Part shown: in pieces, positions 21,107 to 30,057 of the stretch
How positions within the stretch are numbered: position 1 is the first letter of the stretch
Layout: the number at the start of each line of letters is the position of its first letter
Source: Herbihabitans rhizosphaerae
Lineage (GTDB): Bacteria > Actinomycetota > Actinomycetes > Mycobacteriales > Pseudonocardiaceae
DNA: 64,000 bases
Direction of reading: 5' to 3'
Assembly: GCF_004216555.1 (NCBI RefSeq)
Contig: NZ_SGWQ01000004.1
Span: 248,001-312,000 of the forward strand
Program-made: the position numbers and the translations under genes
Notes under the pieces: model-generated
Databases searched by the model: none
What the model saw: only the letters and a program-made list of their open reading frames with translations
What the model was told of the DNA's origin: nothing

Positions 21107-22623
21107 CCCAGTCAACGTCACTGTCCACAGTAGAACTCATGGCCTACGACGAGGTCCTGTCCCGGTTCGACCCGGTGCTCGGGCTCGAGGTGCACGTCGA
21201 GCTGAACACCAACACGAAGATGTTCTGCGGCTGCCGCAACGAGTTCGGCGGCGAGCCCAACACGCAGGTGTGCCCGACGTGTCTCGGCCTTCCGGGGTCG
21301 CTGCCGGTGCTCAACGCCGTCGCGGTGGAGTCGGCGATGCGGATCGGCCTCGCGCTGAACTGCGAGATCGCCGAGTGGTGCCGGTTCGCGCGGAAGAACT
21401 ACTTCTACCCGGACATGCCGAAGAACTTCCAGACCTCGCAGTACGACGAGCCGATCGCGTTCGACGGGTACCTCGACCTGGAGTTGGACGACGGCGAGAT
21501 CGTGCGGGTCGGCATCGAGCGCGCGCACATGGAGGAGGACACCGGCAAGTCGCTGCACGTGGGCGGCGCGACCGGTCGGATCCACGGCGCCGAGCACTCG
21601 CTGCTCGACTACAACCGCGCCGGCGTTCCGCTGATCGAAATCGTCACCAAGACGATCGAGGGCACCGGCGCGCGGGCACCCGAGGTGGCGCGCGCGTACG
21701 TGACCGCGTTGCGGGACCTGCTGCGCGCGTTGGGTGTCTCCGACGTCCGGATGGACCAGGGTTCACTGCGGTGTGACGCGAACGTGTCGCTGAAACCGTT
21801 GGGGCGCAAGGAGTTCGGTACCCGCACGGAGACCAAGAACGTCAACTCACTGCGCAGCGTCGAGCGTGCGGTGCGCTACGAGATGACTCGTCAGGGCGCC
21901 GTACTGGCCGGCGGCGGCGAGATCGTGCAGGAGACCAGGCACTTCCAGGAGGCGGACGGCAGCACGTCGGCCGGGCGGCGCAAGGAGACCTCGGAGGACT
22001 ACCGGTACTTCCCGGAGCCGGACCTGGTGCCGATCGCGCCGTCCCGCGAGTGGGTCGAGAAGCTGCGCGGCACGCTGCCGGAGATGCCGTGGGAGCGGCG
22101 CAAGCGCATCCAGGCCGACTGGAGCCTGTCGGACGCGGAGTTCCGGGATCTGGTGAACGCTGGGGCCGTGGAGCTGGTGGCGTCCACTGTGGACGCTGGC
22201 GCGTCGTCGGCCGAGGCACGCTCGTGGTGGGTGTCGTACCTGACCCAGCAGGCCAACAACCGCGAGGTGGAGCTGGCCGAGCTGCCGATCACCCCGGCCC
22301 AGGTCGCACGGGTGATCTCCCTTGTGGCGGAAGGAAAGCTGACCAACAAGCTGGCCCGCTCGGTGGTGGACGGCGTGCTGGCCGGCGAGGGTGAGCCGGA
22401 CGAGGTCGTGGACAAGCGCGGCCTGGCTGTGGTCTCTGATGACGGCGCGCTGACCGCGGCCGTGGACGAGGCGCTCGCGGCCAACCCGGACATCGCCGAG
22501 AAGATCCGCGGCGGCAAGGTGGCGGCGGCCGGCAAGATCGTCGGTGACGTCATGAAGGCCACCAAGGGCCAGGCTGACGCCAAGCGCGTACGGGAACTCG
22601 TGATCGAACGCTGCACTGTCTGA
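21103..22623 (+). CDS. gatB: Asp-tRNA(Asn)/Glu-tRNA(Gln) amidotransferase subunit B
   Basis: 506 residues, full length. It has the GatB cradle domain with [16 protein letters not shown], a zinc-type Cys pattern CGC ... CPTCLG, the [18 protein letters not shown]-region signature and the C-terminal helical tail domain that reads the tRNA elbow. It phosphorylates the gamma-carboxyl of Glu-tRNA(Gln) with ATP and amidates it. GTG 21103 overlaps the upstream gene; an ATG 36 bases later is a less likely start. It contains one copy of the GTCCACWGTGGAC palindrome. Confidence 0.96.
   Translation: MTQSTSLSTVELMAYDEVLSRFDPVLGLEVHVELNTNTKMFCGCRNEFGGEPNTQVCPTCLGLPGSLPVLNAVAVESAMRIGLALNCEIAEWCRFARKNYFYPDMPKNFQTSQYDEPIAFDGYLDLELDDGEIVRVGIERAHMEEDTGKSLHVGGATGRIHGAEHSLLDYNRAGVPLIEIVTKTIEGTGARAPEVARAYVTALRDLLRALGVSDVRMDQGSLRCDANVSLKPLGRKEFGTRTETKNVNSLRSVERAVRYEMTRQGAVLAGGGEIVQETRHFQEADGSTSAGRRKETSEDYRYFPEPDLVPIAPSREWVEKLRGTLPEMPWERRKRIQADWSLSDAEFRDLVNAGAVELVASTVDAGASSAEARSWWVSYLTQQANNREVELAELPITPAQVARVISLVAEGKLTNKLARSVVDGVLAGEGEPDEVVDKRGLAVVSDDGALTAAVDEALAANPDIAEKIRGGKVAAAGKIVGDVMKATKGQADAKRVRELVIERCTV
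22190..22206. repeat. Palindrome copy 2: GTCCACTGTGGAC in gatB
   Basis: GCGTCCACTGTGGACGC is a 17-base palindrome coding for Ala-Ser-Thr-Val-Asp-Ala in gatB. It uses ACT for threonine, where ACC or ACG is usual here. Confidence 0.9.
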
Positions 22624-22624
22624 T

Positions 22625-22676
22625 CGCGAGTCCCACCCCCGGCGTGCGACTCAGCGTCCTGAGGGTGGGACTCGCG
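22625..22676. terminator. Hairpin terminator between gatB and the convergent S8 protease
   Basis: Perfect 14-base arms CGCGAGTCCCACCC (22625-22638) and GGGTGGGACTCGCG (22663-22676), directly after the gatB stop and before the S8 gene stop. It shares the GAGTCCC/GGGACTC core with the hairpin at 46675-46717. Confidence 0.8.
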
Positions 22677-22683
22677 TGTCAGG

Positions 22684-25600
22684 TCAGCGCAGTGCGTAGG
22701 CGCGGATGATGGCTTGCTCCACGGTGTTCCCTTCGGCGTCCTTCGTACTCGCCGTCAACGACACAGCCTTCGCGCCGGCGGGGTGGTCGAGCGCCGCGAT
22801 CCAGCGGTCGCCGTCCTGCCGCAGTTGCACCGGGAGCCAGGTCACGCCGTCGTCGTAGGACACCCGCACACTGGGCGTCTCGACCTTGTTCAGCCCGCCG
22901 TTGCGCTGGACGTACACCGGCACCTCGAACTTGCCAATCGGCGCCGTATTGTTCTGGTCCATCGCGGGCGCGAACCGGACTCCCAGCAGCGGCAACGATT
23001 TCTCACCGTCCACATGGGACGACCGGAACCGCCAGTCAGCTGTGATCTTGGTCGATAGACCGGCGACCGCCGCGTCCCGAGTCAGCTCGCTGTGCAGCCG
23101 ATAGGCGCCCTCCTCCGGCTTCACCGTGAACCGGCCGCGGTCCGGCTGGTCCGACTCGCCGATCAGCGTGTCGTTGAGGTAGAGCTGGCTGCGGCCGGTG
23201 CCGGCGGACCGTCCGGCCCGGTTCGGATCCTGGTCGGCGGTCAGGCTGAGCGCGGTCCAGATCCTGTCGCTCTCGCGGCCGGCGTACACCACCGGCGAAC
23301 CCTTGATCGGCGCGAACGACGGCCCGAACACCGCCTGGTTCCACTGCTCCACCGCGGGTCGGCCCGCGCCGAACGCGCGCGGTGAGGCCGTCTGCAGCAT
23401 CGCCGTCTGCCTCCCGTCGGGCGTGTCGAGCTGGTAGAACAAGCCGGGCATCGGCTGATCGGGCGTGTACAGCTCGTCCAGCGTGAACGGCAGCGGCTTG
23501 GTCACCATGCCGTCGCGCATGCCGAACTTGCCGGGTGCCGTCGCGGCGTGCTCCGACCGGACCGGGACCAGATCGCGGTCGGCGAACCGGCGGGTCAGCT
23601 CGGTGGGAATGCCCTTGGTGTCGTTGAACCGCACGTTGTACAGGTACGGGCTGTTCGCGAACCCTCCGTTGCCGTCCGGCTCCGCGAGCCGGCCCAACGC
23701 GCTGAACTCGAACCGTTGGGGTGCCACGGTTTTCGACGGCCTGATCAGATACTTCTCGAAGTCCTTCATGTGGGTGAACGAGCCGGTGTCGCCCCATGAC
23801 GTCGTGCGGTCGAGCCCGACCTGGGCATCGCCGAGGCGTGCCGTGGGCCGCTCGACCGCGATGTCGATCTTCTTGCCGTCCCGGGCGTCGAAATGCAACT
23901 CGGTGTCGCCGTTCACGGCGATCTCCGGCTCGGCGACGGTGGTGTTGCTGTAGTCCTCAGGGCTCCTGATCGTCGAGACGTACCCGTCCAGCCAGTATTT
24001 CCCCTTGGGCAGCCGCGCCACCACGGTGCCGGAATCGTGGTGCGGGAAGTACGCCTTGGGACGCTCGTCGGCCACGAACCGGACGCTGTACTCGGGAGTG
24101 GGCTTGCCGTCGTGGTCGAGGACGCTCACCTTCACGTCGTAGCTCTCGACCTCCTTGGTCACCGCGATCGGCGTGCTGATCCGCGCCGCTACGCCGTTCG
24201 CGACGATCTGTCCACTGTAGACACCGTCCGGACCGTCCACTGTGGACGTCGTGACGGTGATCGGGGTGCTGCCGCCGGCCGGCACGGTCACCGACTTCGG
24301 CACCGTGAACATGCCGGCCGGTGCGGGTTTTCCGTTCGGCCCCTTGGCATCCACGGTCAACTCGACGGTGACCGGCGCGGTGCCGGAGTTGCTGTAGGTC
24401 ACCGTGCTGGTGATTGGCTTGTCGTCGTGGTGCGGCCACCGCGCGACTCCGGCGGAGACACTGGCGGGGGAGGCGAGCACCTGTGCGTTCACCGCCGCCG
24501 CGACGTCCACCCGGCCGGCGCCCTGCTGGAACACCGACAACGCGGGGTTCGGTTTCGCCGACGCCATGAGCGCCGACTTGATCTGGTCGACCTTCCAGTC
24601 CGGGTGCTGCGCGGCCACGATCGCCGCCGCGCCCGCCACGTGCGGTGCCGCCATCGACGTGCCGGACAGCTTCAGGTACTTGTCGCCGACCGGGTCACCG
24701 ATCTCGGCGTCCTTCGCCTTCGCCGCGACGATGTCCACGCCGGGCGCGGTGATGTCCGGCTTGATCGCGTTGTCGCCGATCCGCGGGCCGCGGCTGGAGA
24801 AGTCGGCCAACCCGTCCGTGCGATCGATCGCGCCGACGGTGAGCGCGCGATCGGCCACGCCCGGGCTGCCGAGCGACTCCTCGGACGGGCCGGAGTTGCC
24901 GGCCGAGACGACGAACAGCGCTCCGGTCTGCTCGGTGATCCGGTTGAGCGCCGTGGACATCGGGTCGGTGCCGTCGCTCGGGAACGAGCTGCCGAGGCTC
25001 ATGTTGACCACCTTGGCCTTGGCGGCGGCCCACTCCATGCCGGCGATGATCCACGACTCGGCGCCGCTGCCGCCGTCGTTCAACACCTTGCCGACCACCA
25101 GGTTCGCGTCCGGTGCGACGCCGACCCGCTTGCCGCCCTCGGCCGCGCCGCTGCCGGTGACGGTCGACGCGACGTGCGTGCCGTGGCCGAACTTGTCGTC
25201 GGTGCCGGATTCGCTTCCGGTGAAGTCCTTGGCCTCGGTGACCGCTCCGGCGAGATCCGGATGGGTGGCGTCCAGCCCGGTGTCCAACACCGCGACCGCG
25301 GCGCCCTTACCGGTGTGCCCGGCCTTCCACGCCTCCGGCGCGCCGATCTGCGGCACGCTGTGATCGAGGGTGGCCCGCACCGGACCGTCGAGCCAGATCT
25401 TGTCGATGCCGGACGCGAGCGTGCCGGACGGCGTGCGCGCGCTGTTCCAGAACGTGGTGTTCCGCTCGGCGAGCACCGCGGACGCGTCGAGGCGGGGGAG
25501 ATCCACGGTCTGACGGGCGCCCGCCACGGTCGCGCGTGCGGCGCCGGCCTGACGGCTCACGATCAAGGGGAGTTCGCGGCGGGCCGCGTCGTCGTAGCCG

Positions 25601-25950
25601 GTGTCGGCCAGCCGCGACACGTTGAACAGCCGTCGGTCCAACTTGCCGGTGGTGAGCAGGCGGCGCGCGTCCTCGGGCACGACGTGCACGTCACCGCGCG
25701 GATCGGTCTGCCTGGTGAACTGGATCTTCTCGCGCCCCTTGGCCGGGCGGACGGTGGCCGCCTTGCCGGTCAGTAACACCTGGTCGCCGGTCATCAGGGT
25801 CACCGACCGTGGCACACCCCCGGCGACGGGCGCCGGTCCCGCTGGTTCCGCCGCCGCGCCGCTCCCGAGGATCGGCACGGTGACGGTCGCGACGACGGCC
25901 GCGCACACCGCCCCCGCGAGTAGTGATCGTTTTCGATTGATTGGTCGCAC
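22684..25950 (-). CDS. Large secreted S8 subtilisin-like protease
   Basis: 1,088 residues from GTG 25950, which has GGGAGG at the right distance. Signal peptide (RKRSLLAGAVCAAVVATVT then AAAEPAG), an inhibitor-like propeptide, and a classical catalytic domain with Asp near 222 (AVLDTGLDATHPDL), His near 257 (FGHGTHVAST) and Ser near 432 (SGTSMAAPHVAG). The following 600 residues are Ig-like and beta-rich modules, beginning with a fibronectin-like segment (TSTVTYSNSGTAPVTV). It probably degrades extracellular protein. Unlike the protease at 4817-7645 it has the canonical triad. Confidence 0.92.
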   Translation of the reverse strand: MRPINRKRSLLAGAVCAAVVATVTVPILGSGAAAEPAGPAPVAGGVPRSVTLMTGDQVLLTGKAATVRPAKGREKIQFTRQTDPRGDVHVVPEDARRLLTTGKLDRRLFNVSRLADTGYDDAARRELPLIVSRQAGAARATVAGARQTVDLPRLDASAVLAERNTTFWNSARTPSGTLASGIDKIWLDGPVRATLDHSVPQIGAPEAWKAGHTGKGAAVAVLDTGLDATHPDLAGAVTEAKDFTGSESGTDDKFGHGTHVASTVTGSGAAEGGKRVGVAPDANLVVGKVLNDGGSGAESWIIAGMEWAAAKAKVVNMSLGSSFPSDGTDPMSTALNRITEQTGALFVVSAGNSGPSEESLGSPGVADRALTVGAIDRTDGLADFSSRGPRIGDNAIKPDITAPGVDIVAAKAKDAEIGDPVGDKYLKLSGTSMAAPHVAGAAAIVAAQHPDWKVDQIKSALMASAKPNPALSVFQQGAGRVDVAAAVNAQVLASPASVSAGVARWPHHDDKPITSTVTYSNSGTAPVTVELTVDAKGPNGKPAPAGMFTVPKSVTVPAGGSTPITVTTSTVDGPDGVYSGQIVANGVAARISTPIAVTKEVESYDVKVSVLDHDGKPTPEYSVRFVADERPKAYFPHHDSGTVVARLPKGKYWLDGYVSTIRSPEDYSNTTVAEPEIAVNGDTELHFDARDGKKIDIAVERPTARLGDAQVGLDRTTSWGDTGSFTHMKDFEKYLIRPSKTVAPQRFEFSALGRLAEPDGNGGFANSPYLYNVRFNDTKGIPTELTRRFADRDLVPVRSEHAATAPGKFGMRDGMVTKPLPFTLDELYTPDQPMPGLFYQLDTPDGRQTAMLQTASPRAFGAGRPAVEQWNQAVFGPSFAPIKGSPVVYAGRESDRIWTALSLTADQDPNRAGRSAGTGRSQLYLNDTLIGESDQPDRGRFTVKPEEGAYRLHSELTRDAAVAGLSTKITADWRFRSSHVDGEKSLPLLGVRFAPAMDQNNTAPIGKFEVPVYVQRNGGLNKVETPSVRVSYDDGVTWLPVQLRQDGDRWIAALDHPAGAKAVSLTASTKDAEGNTVEQAIIRAYALR
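24234..24248. repeat. Palindrome copy 3: GTCCACTGTGGAC in the S8 protease gene
   Basis: CGTCCACTGTGGACG; on the coding minus strand TCC ACA GTG GAC, Ser-Thr-Val-Asp. A second near-copy, TGTCCACTGTAGACA, lies about 20 bases upstream on the plus strand in a different reading frame. Confidence 0.9.
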
Positions 25951-26098
25951 ATGGCCTCCCGACCGCGTGTGGACAAGGCTCAACCTATAGACGCCTGCCG
26001 AGCCCGTGGCGTTGTGATCATGGAGGCGATGTGAGTCAGGCGACCTCGGCCATCCGGCCGACCCGCACTCGGTCGACCGGCCACACATTCAGGAGAAG

Positions 26099-27277
26099 TC
26101 AGTCGGGGCCTGAGCCGCCGCCGCCCTGGATGACCAGCAGGAACGCGCGGTCGTCACTGGAGACGGGCGTGCCGCCGTCCTTGTTGACCGTGCCCACCAT
26201 GGCGACCTGATCGGCGATCAGGTCCATGCCGCCGAGCCGGCCGAAGCCCTCCGGCGGTTTCATGCTGATCTCGGGCTTGCCGCGCAGCGTCCCGTCCGCG
26301 GCCAGCGGCAGCGTCTGCAGATCGCCCGCGATCGAGGTGGCCACGGCGATCGACGCCGGTGTCGAGGCGCACCCCGCGACACCCGGCCGGTCTGGCCACG
26401 TCCACGCCGGGCCGGTCAGTGGCCGGCCGGCCTCGATCCGGTACAGCAGGTCGCGGTCCGCGCCACGGTCGGTGACCCACGTGCGCGCGCCCTCCATCGA
26501 GGCGCACACCCCGCCCGGCGCCCGCAGCCCGGACGTGATCACCGGCGAGCTTGGGTTCGGGTTGCCGCGTGCAGGGCGCCCGGCGCCGTCGAGGCGCAAC
26601 ACCTTGCCCGCCAACGAGTTCGGGTCCGCCGCCGCGGCCGGGTTGCCCGCGTCGCCGGTGGCCAGCAGCAGCGCGCCGCGGTGATCCAGCGCCAGCGCGC
26701 CCCGGTTGTTCACCGGCCCCTTCGGGATCCCGGTGAGCACCGGCTTGGGCGTGTCCTTCGGCGCGATGCGCACCAGACGGTTGTCGCTCGCCGTGGTGAC
26801 GTAGGCGAAGATCAACTGGTCCTCGGCGTAGGTCGGGGACAGCGCGAGCCCGGTCAGTCCGCCGTCGCCGGACCGGTCCACTGGGACCGTGGCCACCACC
26901 ACCGGCGGCACGCCACGCTGGACCCGCAGAATCCGGCCGGTGCGCCGCTCGCCGACCAGGCCCATCGGGTTCGAGCCGTCGCCGGGCAGGGCGGCGATCG
27001 CGGACACCGTGTCCAGGCAGGTCGCGATGACCAGCGGGTTGTAGTCGGTGCACCCCTCCGGCGGGCGTGGCGCGGTGGTGCTCGTCGGCCGCTGGCTCCC
27101 GCCGGGCTTCTGCTCGCCGGGCAGCTCGGGACGCGGGCCGGCCAGCGGCGTCAGCTTCGGCTGCGAGGTCCACTTGTCGGCGCTCGGCTGCTCGGTGAAC
27201 TCCGCGCAGCCGGCCAGCGCGACCGCACCGGCGGCCAACATCGCGCAGCCCACAGCCACACTCCGACGAACCGACAT
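26099..27277 (-). CDS. LppZ-like lipoprotein, PQQ-dependent sugar dehydrogenase-like beta propeller
   Basis: 392 residues with a lipoprotein signal (MSVRRSVAVGC then lipobox ALAGC, Cys24), so the protein is anchored outside the membrane. The rest resembles the glucose/sorbosone dehydrogenase six-bladed propeller: GLTGLALSPTYAEDQLIFAY, a central ALDHRGALLLATGDAGNP blade and GLRAPGGVC. PQQ and calcium ligands cannot be confirmed by eye, so activity is uncertain. The neighbourhood matches M. tuberculosis Rv3006 (lppZ). The alpha/beta hydrolase upstream is ten bases away on the same strand. Confidence 0.85.
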   Translation of the reverse strand: MSVRRSVAVGCAMLAAGAVALAGCAEFTEQPSADKWTSQPKLTPLAGPRPELPGEQKPGGSQRPTSTTAPRPPEGCTDYNPLVIATCLDTVSAIAALPGDGSNPMGLVGERRTGRILRVQRGVPPVVVATVPVDRSGDGGLTGLALSPTYAEDQLIFAYVTTASDNRLVRIAPKDTPKPVLTGIPKGPVNNRGALALDHRGALLLATGDAGNPAAAADPNSLAGKVLRLDGAGRPARGNPNPSSPVITSGLRAPGGVCASMEGARTWVTDRGADRDLLYRIEAGRPLTGPAWTWPDRPGVAGCASTPASIAVATSIAGDLQTLPLAADGTLRGKPEISMKPPEGFGRLGGMDLIADQVAMVGTVNKDGGTPVSSDDRAFLLVIQGGGGSGPD

Positions 27278-27287
27278 GCCAGCCAGG

Positions 27288-28223
27288 CTAGGTCAGCGCC
27301 CGTGAACCTCGGGTGAGTGGCGGGATCAACGCGTCCAGCGGCTCCGGCCGGCGTGCCCGCTCGTCCACCCGGTCCAGCAACAGGTCCAGCTCCTCGACCA
27401 CCACCTCGGGCGCCTCGAGCGGCAGGAAGTGGCTCGTCGGCACCACCCGCGTGCGCGCGTTCGGCACCCCCTCGGCGGCACGCGCGGCCGAGGACGGGTC
27501 GGTGAGCAGGTCGTAGCGACCGGCCAGAACGGTGATCGGGCAGTCGATGCCGGACAGATCGCCGGCCGGCACGTCGCGCAACGCGAGCGCCAGCGTGACG
27601 TACCACCGCCAGTCGTGTTTCAGGAACCGGGTGACCGCGGCCGCCACCGCGTCCGGATCGGCTCCGGGCAGCATGAAACCGCTGTGCCGCAACAGGTTCA
27701 TGGTGATCGCGTTGACCGGAACCCGGTGCAGCACCGCGTCCAGGACCGGCCCGGCGCCGCGCACCGTGTGTGCCGCGCCGACGGCCAGCGCGCGCCGCAG
27801 CCCGATCGGCAGGCCGAGCACACCGCCGATCCCGCCGAACAGGTCGCCCGGTGTGCCGGCGGCCAGCAGCAGCCCGGAGACACGGTCGGGGAACCGGCGG
27901 GCCAGGCGAGTCGCCACCATCACGCCCATCGACCAGCCGATCACCACGCACCGCCGCACCCCGGCGGCGTCCAGCACGGCCAGCGCGTCGTCGACGTGGT
28001 CGTCCAGCCGGATCCGGTCGCGGTCGGCGGGACGATCGGAGGTGAAGGTGCCACGGTGGTACCAGCTGCGGACCCGCACACCGGCGCTCGGCAGCAGCAG
28101 CGACGGCCACGCCTCGGGGATCGTGCCGAGACCAGGACAGAGCAGTACCGGCGGCCCCGGAGTCTCGCTGTCCCACGCGACGATCCGGGTGCCGTCGGCG
28201 GACGGTAAGCCATGTTCGCGCAT
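27288..28223 (-). CDS. Alpha/beta-fold hydrolase
   Basis: 311 residues. The oxyanion strand is VLLCPGLGTIPEAW, the nucleophile elbow GWSMG (about residue 97), the acid in VLAGRYDLLTDP, and the catalytic His in PTSHFLPLEAPE. The fold is that of esterases and lactonases; the substrate is unknown. It lies upstream of the LppZ-like gene by ten bases and is probably co-transcribed with it. It is divergent from the 2-hydroxyacid dehydrogenase. Confidence 0.87.
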   Translation of the reverse strand: MREHGLPSADGTRIVAWDSETPGPPVLLCPGLGTIPEAWPSLLLPSAGVRVRSWYHRGTFTSDRPADRDRIRLDDHVDDALAVLDAAGVRRCVVIGWSMGVMVATRLARRFPDRVSGLLLAAGTPGDLFGGIGGVLGLPIGLRRALAVGAAHTVRGAGPVLDAVLHRVPVNAITMNLLRHSGFMLPGADPDAVAAAVTRFLKHDWRWYVTLALALRDVPAGDLSGIDCPITVLAGRYDLLTDPSSAARAAEGVPNARTRVVPTSHFLPLEAPEVVVEELDLLLDRVDERARRPEPLDALIPPLTRGSRALT

Positions 28224-28238
28224 CGCGGGGAAAGTACC

Positions 28239-29156
28239 GTGTCAGGTGTGACGATCACGGTTCTGGTGCCCGATGACCACGGCGTGGCGGCACTCGGCGT
28301 GGTGCCCGGGGTGCGCGCCGTCCGCTACGACTCCGAGCGGGAGTTGCCCGACGACGCCGAGGTGCTCGTCCCGCCGTTCCTCGGCTATCCCGACGCGCTG
28401 CTTGACAGGGCGGCCGCGCTGCCGAAACTGCGGCTGGTGCACACGCTCACCGCCGGCGCCGAGCGGTGGATCGGCCGAGTGTCGGACGGTGTCGACCTGG
28501 CCGTCAGCCGGGGCGCGCACGGCGGCAGCACCTCGGAGTGGGCGATGGCCGTGCTGCTGTCGATCTACCGCGAGCTGCGCGAGTTCGACCACGATCACCG
28601 CGCCGGCGTGTGGCGCCACCACCAGACGGACACCTTGCAGGGCAAGCGGATCCTGGTGATCGGCGCCGGCGATCTCGGCCGGCGGATGCGGCGCAAGCTG
28701 GAGGCGTTCGACGCCGAGGCGACCCTGGTGGGCAGCACGGCGCGGGACGGCGTACACGGCGTGGACGAGCTGCCGGCACTGCTCGGAGAGCACGACGCCG
28801 TGGTGCTGATGGTGCCGCTCACCGACGGGACGCGCGGCATGGTGGACGCCGCGTTCCTGTCCAGCATGCGGGATGGCGCGGTGTTGGTGAACGCGGCACG
28901 CGGCCCGGTCGTGCACACCGACGCATTGCTCGCCGAACTCGAGGCCGGACGGCTGCGCGCCGCGCTCGACGTCACCGATCCCGAGCCGCTGCCGGACGGT
29001 CATCCGCTGTGGACCGCGCCTGGCCTGCTGCTCACCCCGCACGTCGCGGGCAGCGTGCGTGGTCAGCGGGACCGCGCGTACGGGATCGTGGCGGCGAACC
29101 TGCGGCGATTGGTGGCTGGGGAGATCTTGCGAAACCTGGTCACAGGTGACTATTGA
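28239..29156 (+). CDS. D-isomer-specific 2-hydroxyacid dehydrogenase
   Basis: 305 residues from GTG 28239, preceded by GGGGAAAG. The substrate domain is interrupted by the NAD-binding domain with VIGAGDLGRRMRRKLEAF (about 138-155). The catalytic Arg is in NAARGPVVHTDAL, with a Glu in DPEPLPDGHPLW and His in TPHVAGSVRG. It reduces a 2-keto acid such as glyoxylate or hydroxypyruvate. The next gene (DoxX) begins 61 bases on. Confidence 0.88.
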   Translation: MSGVTITVLVPDDHGVAALGVVPGVRAVRYDSERELPDDAEVLVPPFLGYPDALLDRAAALPKLRLVHTLTAGAERWIGRVSDGVDLAVSRGAHGGSTSEWAMAVLLSIYRELREFDHDHRAGVWRHHQTDTLQGKRILVIGAGDLGRRMRRKLEAFDAEATLVGSTARDGVHGVDELPALLGEHDAVVLMVPLTDGTRGMVDAAFLSSMRDGAVLVNAARGPVVHTDALLAELEAGRLRAALDVTDPEPLPDGHPLWTAPGLLLTPHVAGSVRGQRDRAYGIVAANLRRLVAGEILRNLVTGDY

Positions 29157-29217
29157 CCAACCAACCGTTATCGAGTTGTCGCGCACGCACTTGCGCGGTG
29201 CAATAGCCTGCTCAGCC

Positions 29218-29958
29218 GTGAGCAACGAGGATTATCGCCCTGCCTCCTCGGGCGGTTACAGAGATGACGGGCCGTTCCCACGGAGCGGCGAAGACTATTC
29301 GGGCTCGCAGCCGACCAGCAGGATCGACCCCAGCGAGTTCGACGACAGCGGCTACTCCAGCGAATCGACCGACCTGTTGACCAGCTCCTCGCCGATCGAG
29401 GACGAGGTCGAGCAGGAGCTGGGGAAGCCGCGGTGGCACAGCGGCGCCGATCTGGGCCTGCTCGTGCTGCGGCTGGTCCTTGGTGGCGCCTTCCTGGCCC
29501 ACGGCCTGCAGAAGGTGTTCGGGCTGTTCCCGATCAGCGGCATCAAGCTCAGCCCCGAGATGATGTCACAGTCGCTGCAGGCGTCCGGGTACAAGCAGCC
29601 CGAGCTGCTCGCCTGGGTGCTCAGCCTGACCGAGCTCAGTGCCGGCGCGCTGCTGATACTCGGTTTGCTGACACCGCTGGCGGCGGCCGGAATCGTCGGC
29701 GTGATGATCAACGCCATCGCCGACCACTGGAGCCTGGGCTTCTTCGGCCAGATCTCCGCCACGGGCGCGGTCACCGCTGGCTGGGAGCTGAACTTCGTGC
29801 TGGCCGGCGCGGCGGTGGCGCTGATGTTCACCGGGCCGGGGCGGATCTCGATCGACCGTCCGCTGCCGTGGTACCGCAAGCCGATTCCGTTCGGCTTCCT
29901 GTGCCTGGTGGTCGGCGTCGGCGCGGCACTGCTCGTGCGCTTCGTGATGAAGAGCTGA
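29218..29958 (+). CDS. DoxX-family membrane protein (Rv3005c-type)
   Basis: 246 residues. A disordered, acidic N-terminal tail of about 75 residues precedes four membrane helices of the DoxX fold, starting LGLLVLRLVLGGAFLAHGLQ and including LSLTELSAGALLILGLLTPL. Rv3005c, its positional counterpart in M. tuberculosis, belongs to a membrane oxidoreductase complex with SodA and SseA, so a role in oxidative-stress defence is plausible. The GTG at 29218 is chosen because the similarity and composition begin there. Confidence 0.87.
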   Translation: MSNEDYRPASSGGYRDDGPFPRSGEDYSGSQPTSRIDPSEFDDSGYSSESTDLLTSSSPIEDEVEQELGKPRWHSGADLGLLVLRLVLGGAFLAHGLQKVFGLFPISGIKLSPEMMSQSLQASGYKQPELLAWVLSLTELSAGALLILGLLTPLAAAGIVGVMINAIADHWSLGFFGQISATGAVTAGWELNFVLAGAAVALMFTGPGRISIDRPLPWYRKPIPFGFLCLVVGVGAALLVRFVMKS

Positions 29959-30013
29959 ACTCCACCAGTCCCCGCCCGACAACTGGTTTGCCGTCGTTGC
30001 GGACACTCCGACC

Positions 30014-30048
30014 GGGGGTTTGTGGGTCTTGAAGACCTACAAACCCCC
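30014..30048. terminator. Bidirectional terminator between doxX and ilvD
   Basis: GGGGGTTTGTGGGTCTT pairs with AAGACCTACAAACCCCC around almost no loop, with one G-T wobble. It lies midway between the convergent DoxX and ilvD stops. Confidence 0.82.
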
Positions 30049-30057
30049 TGGGGCGGC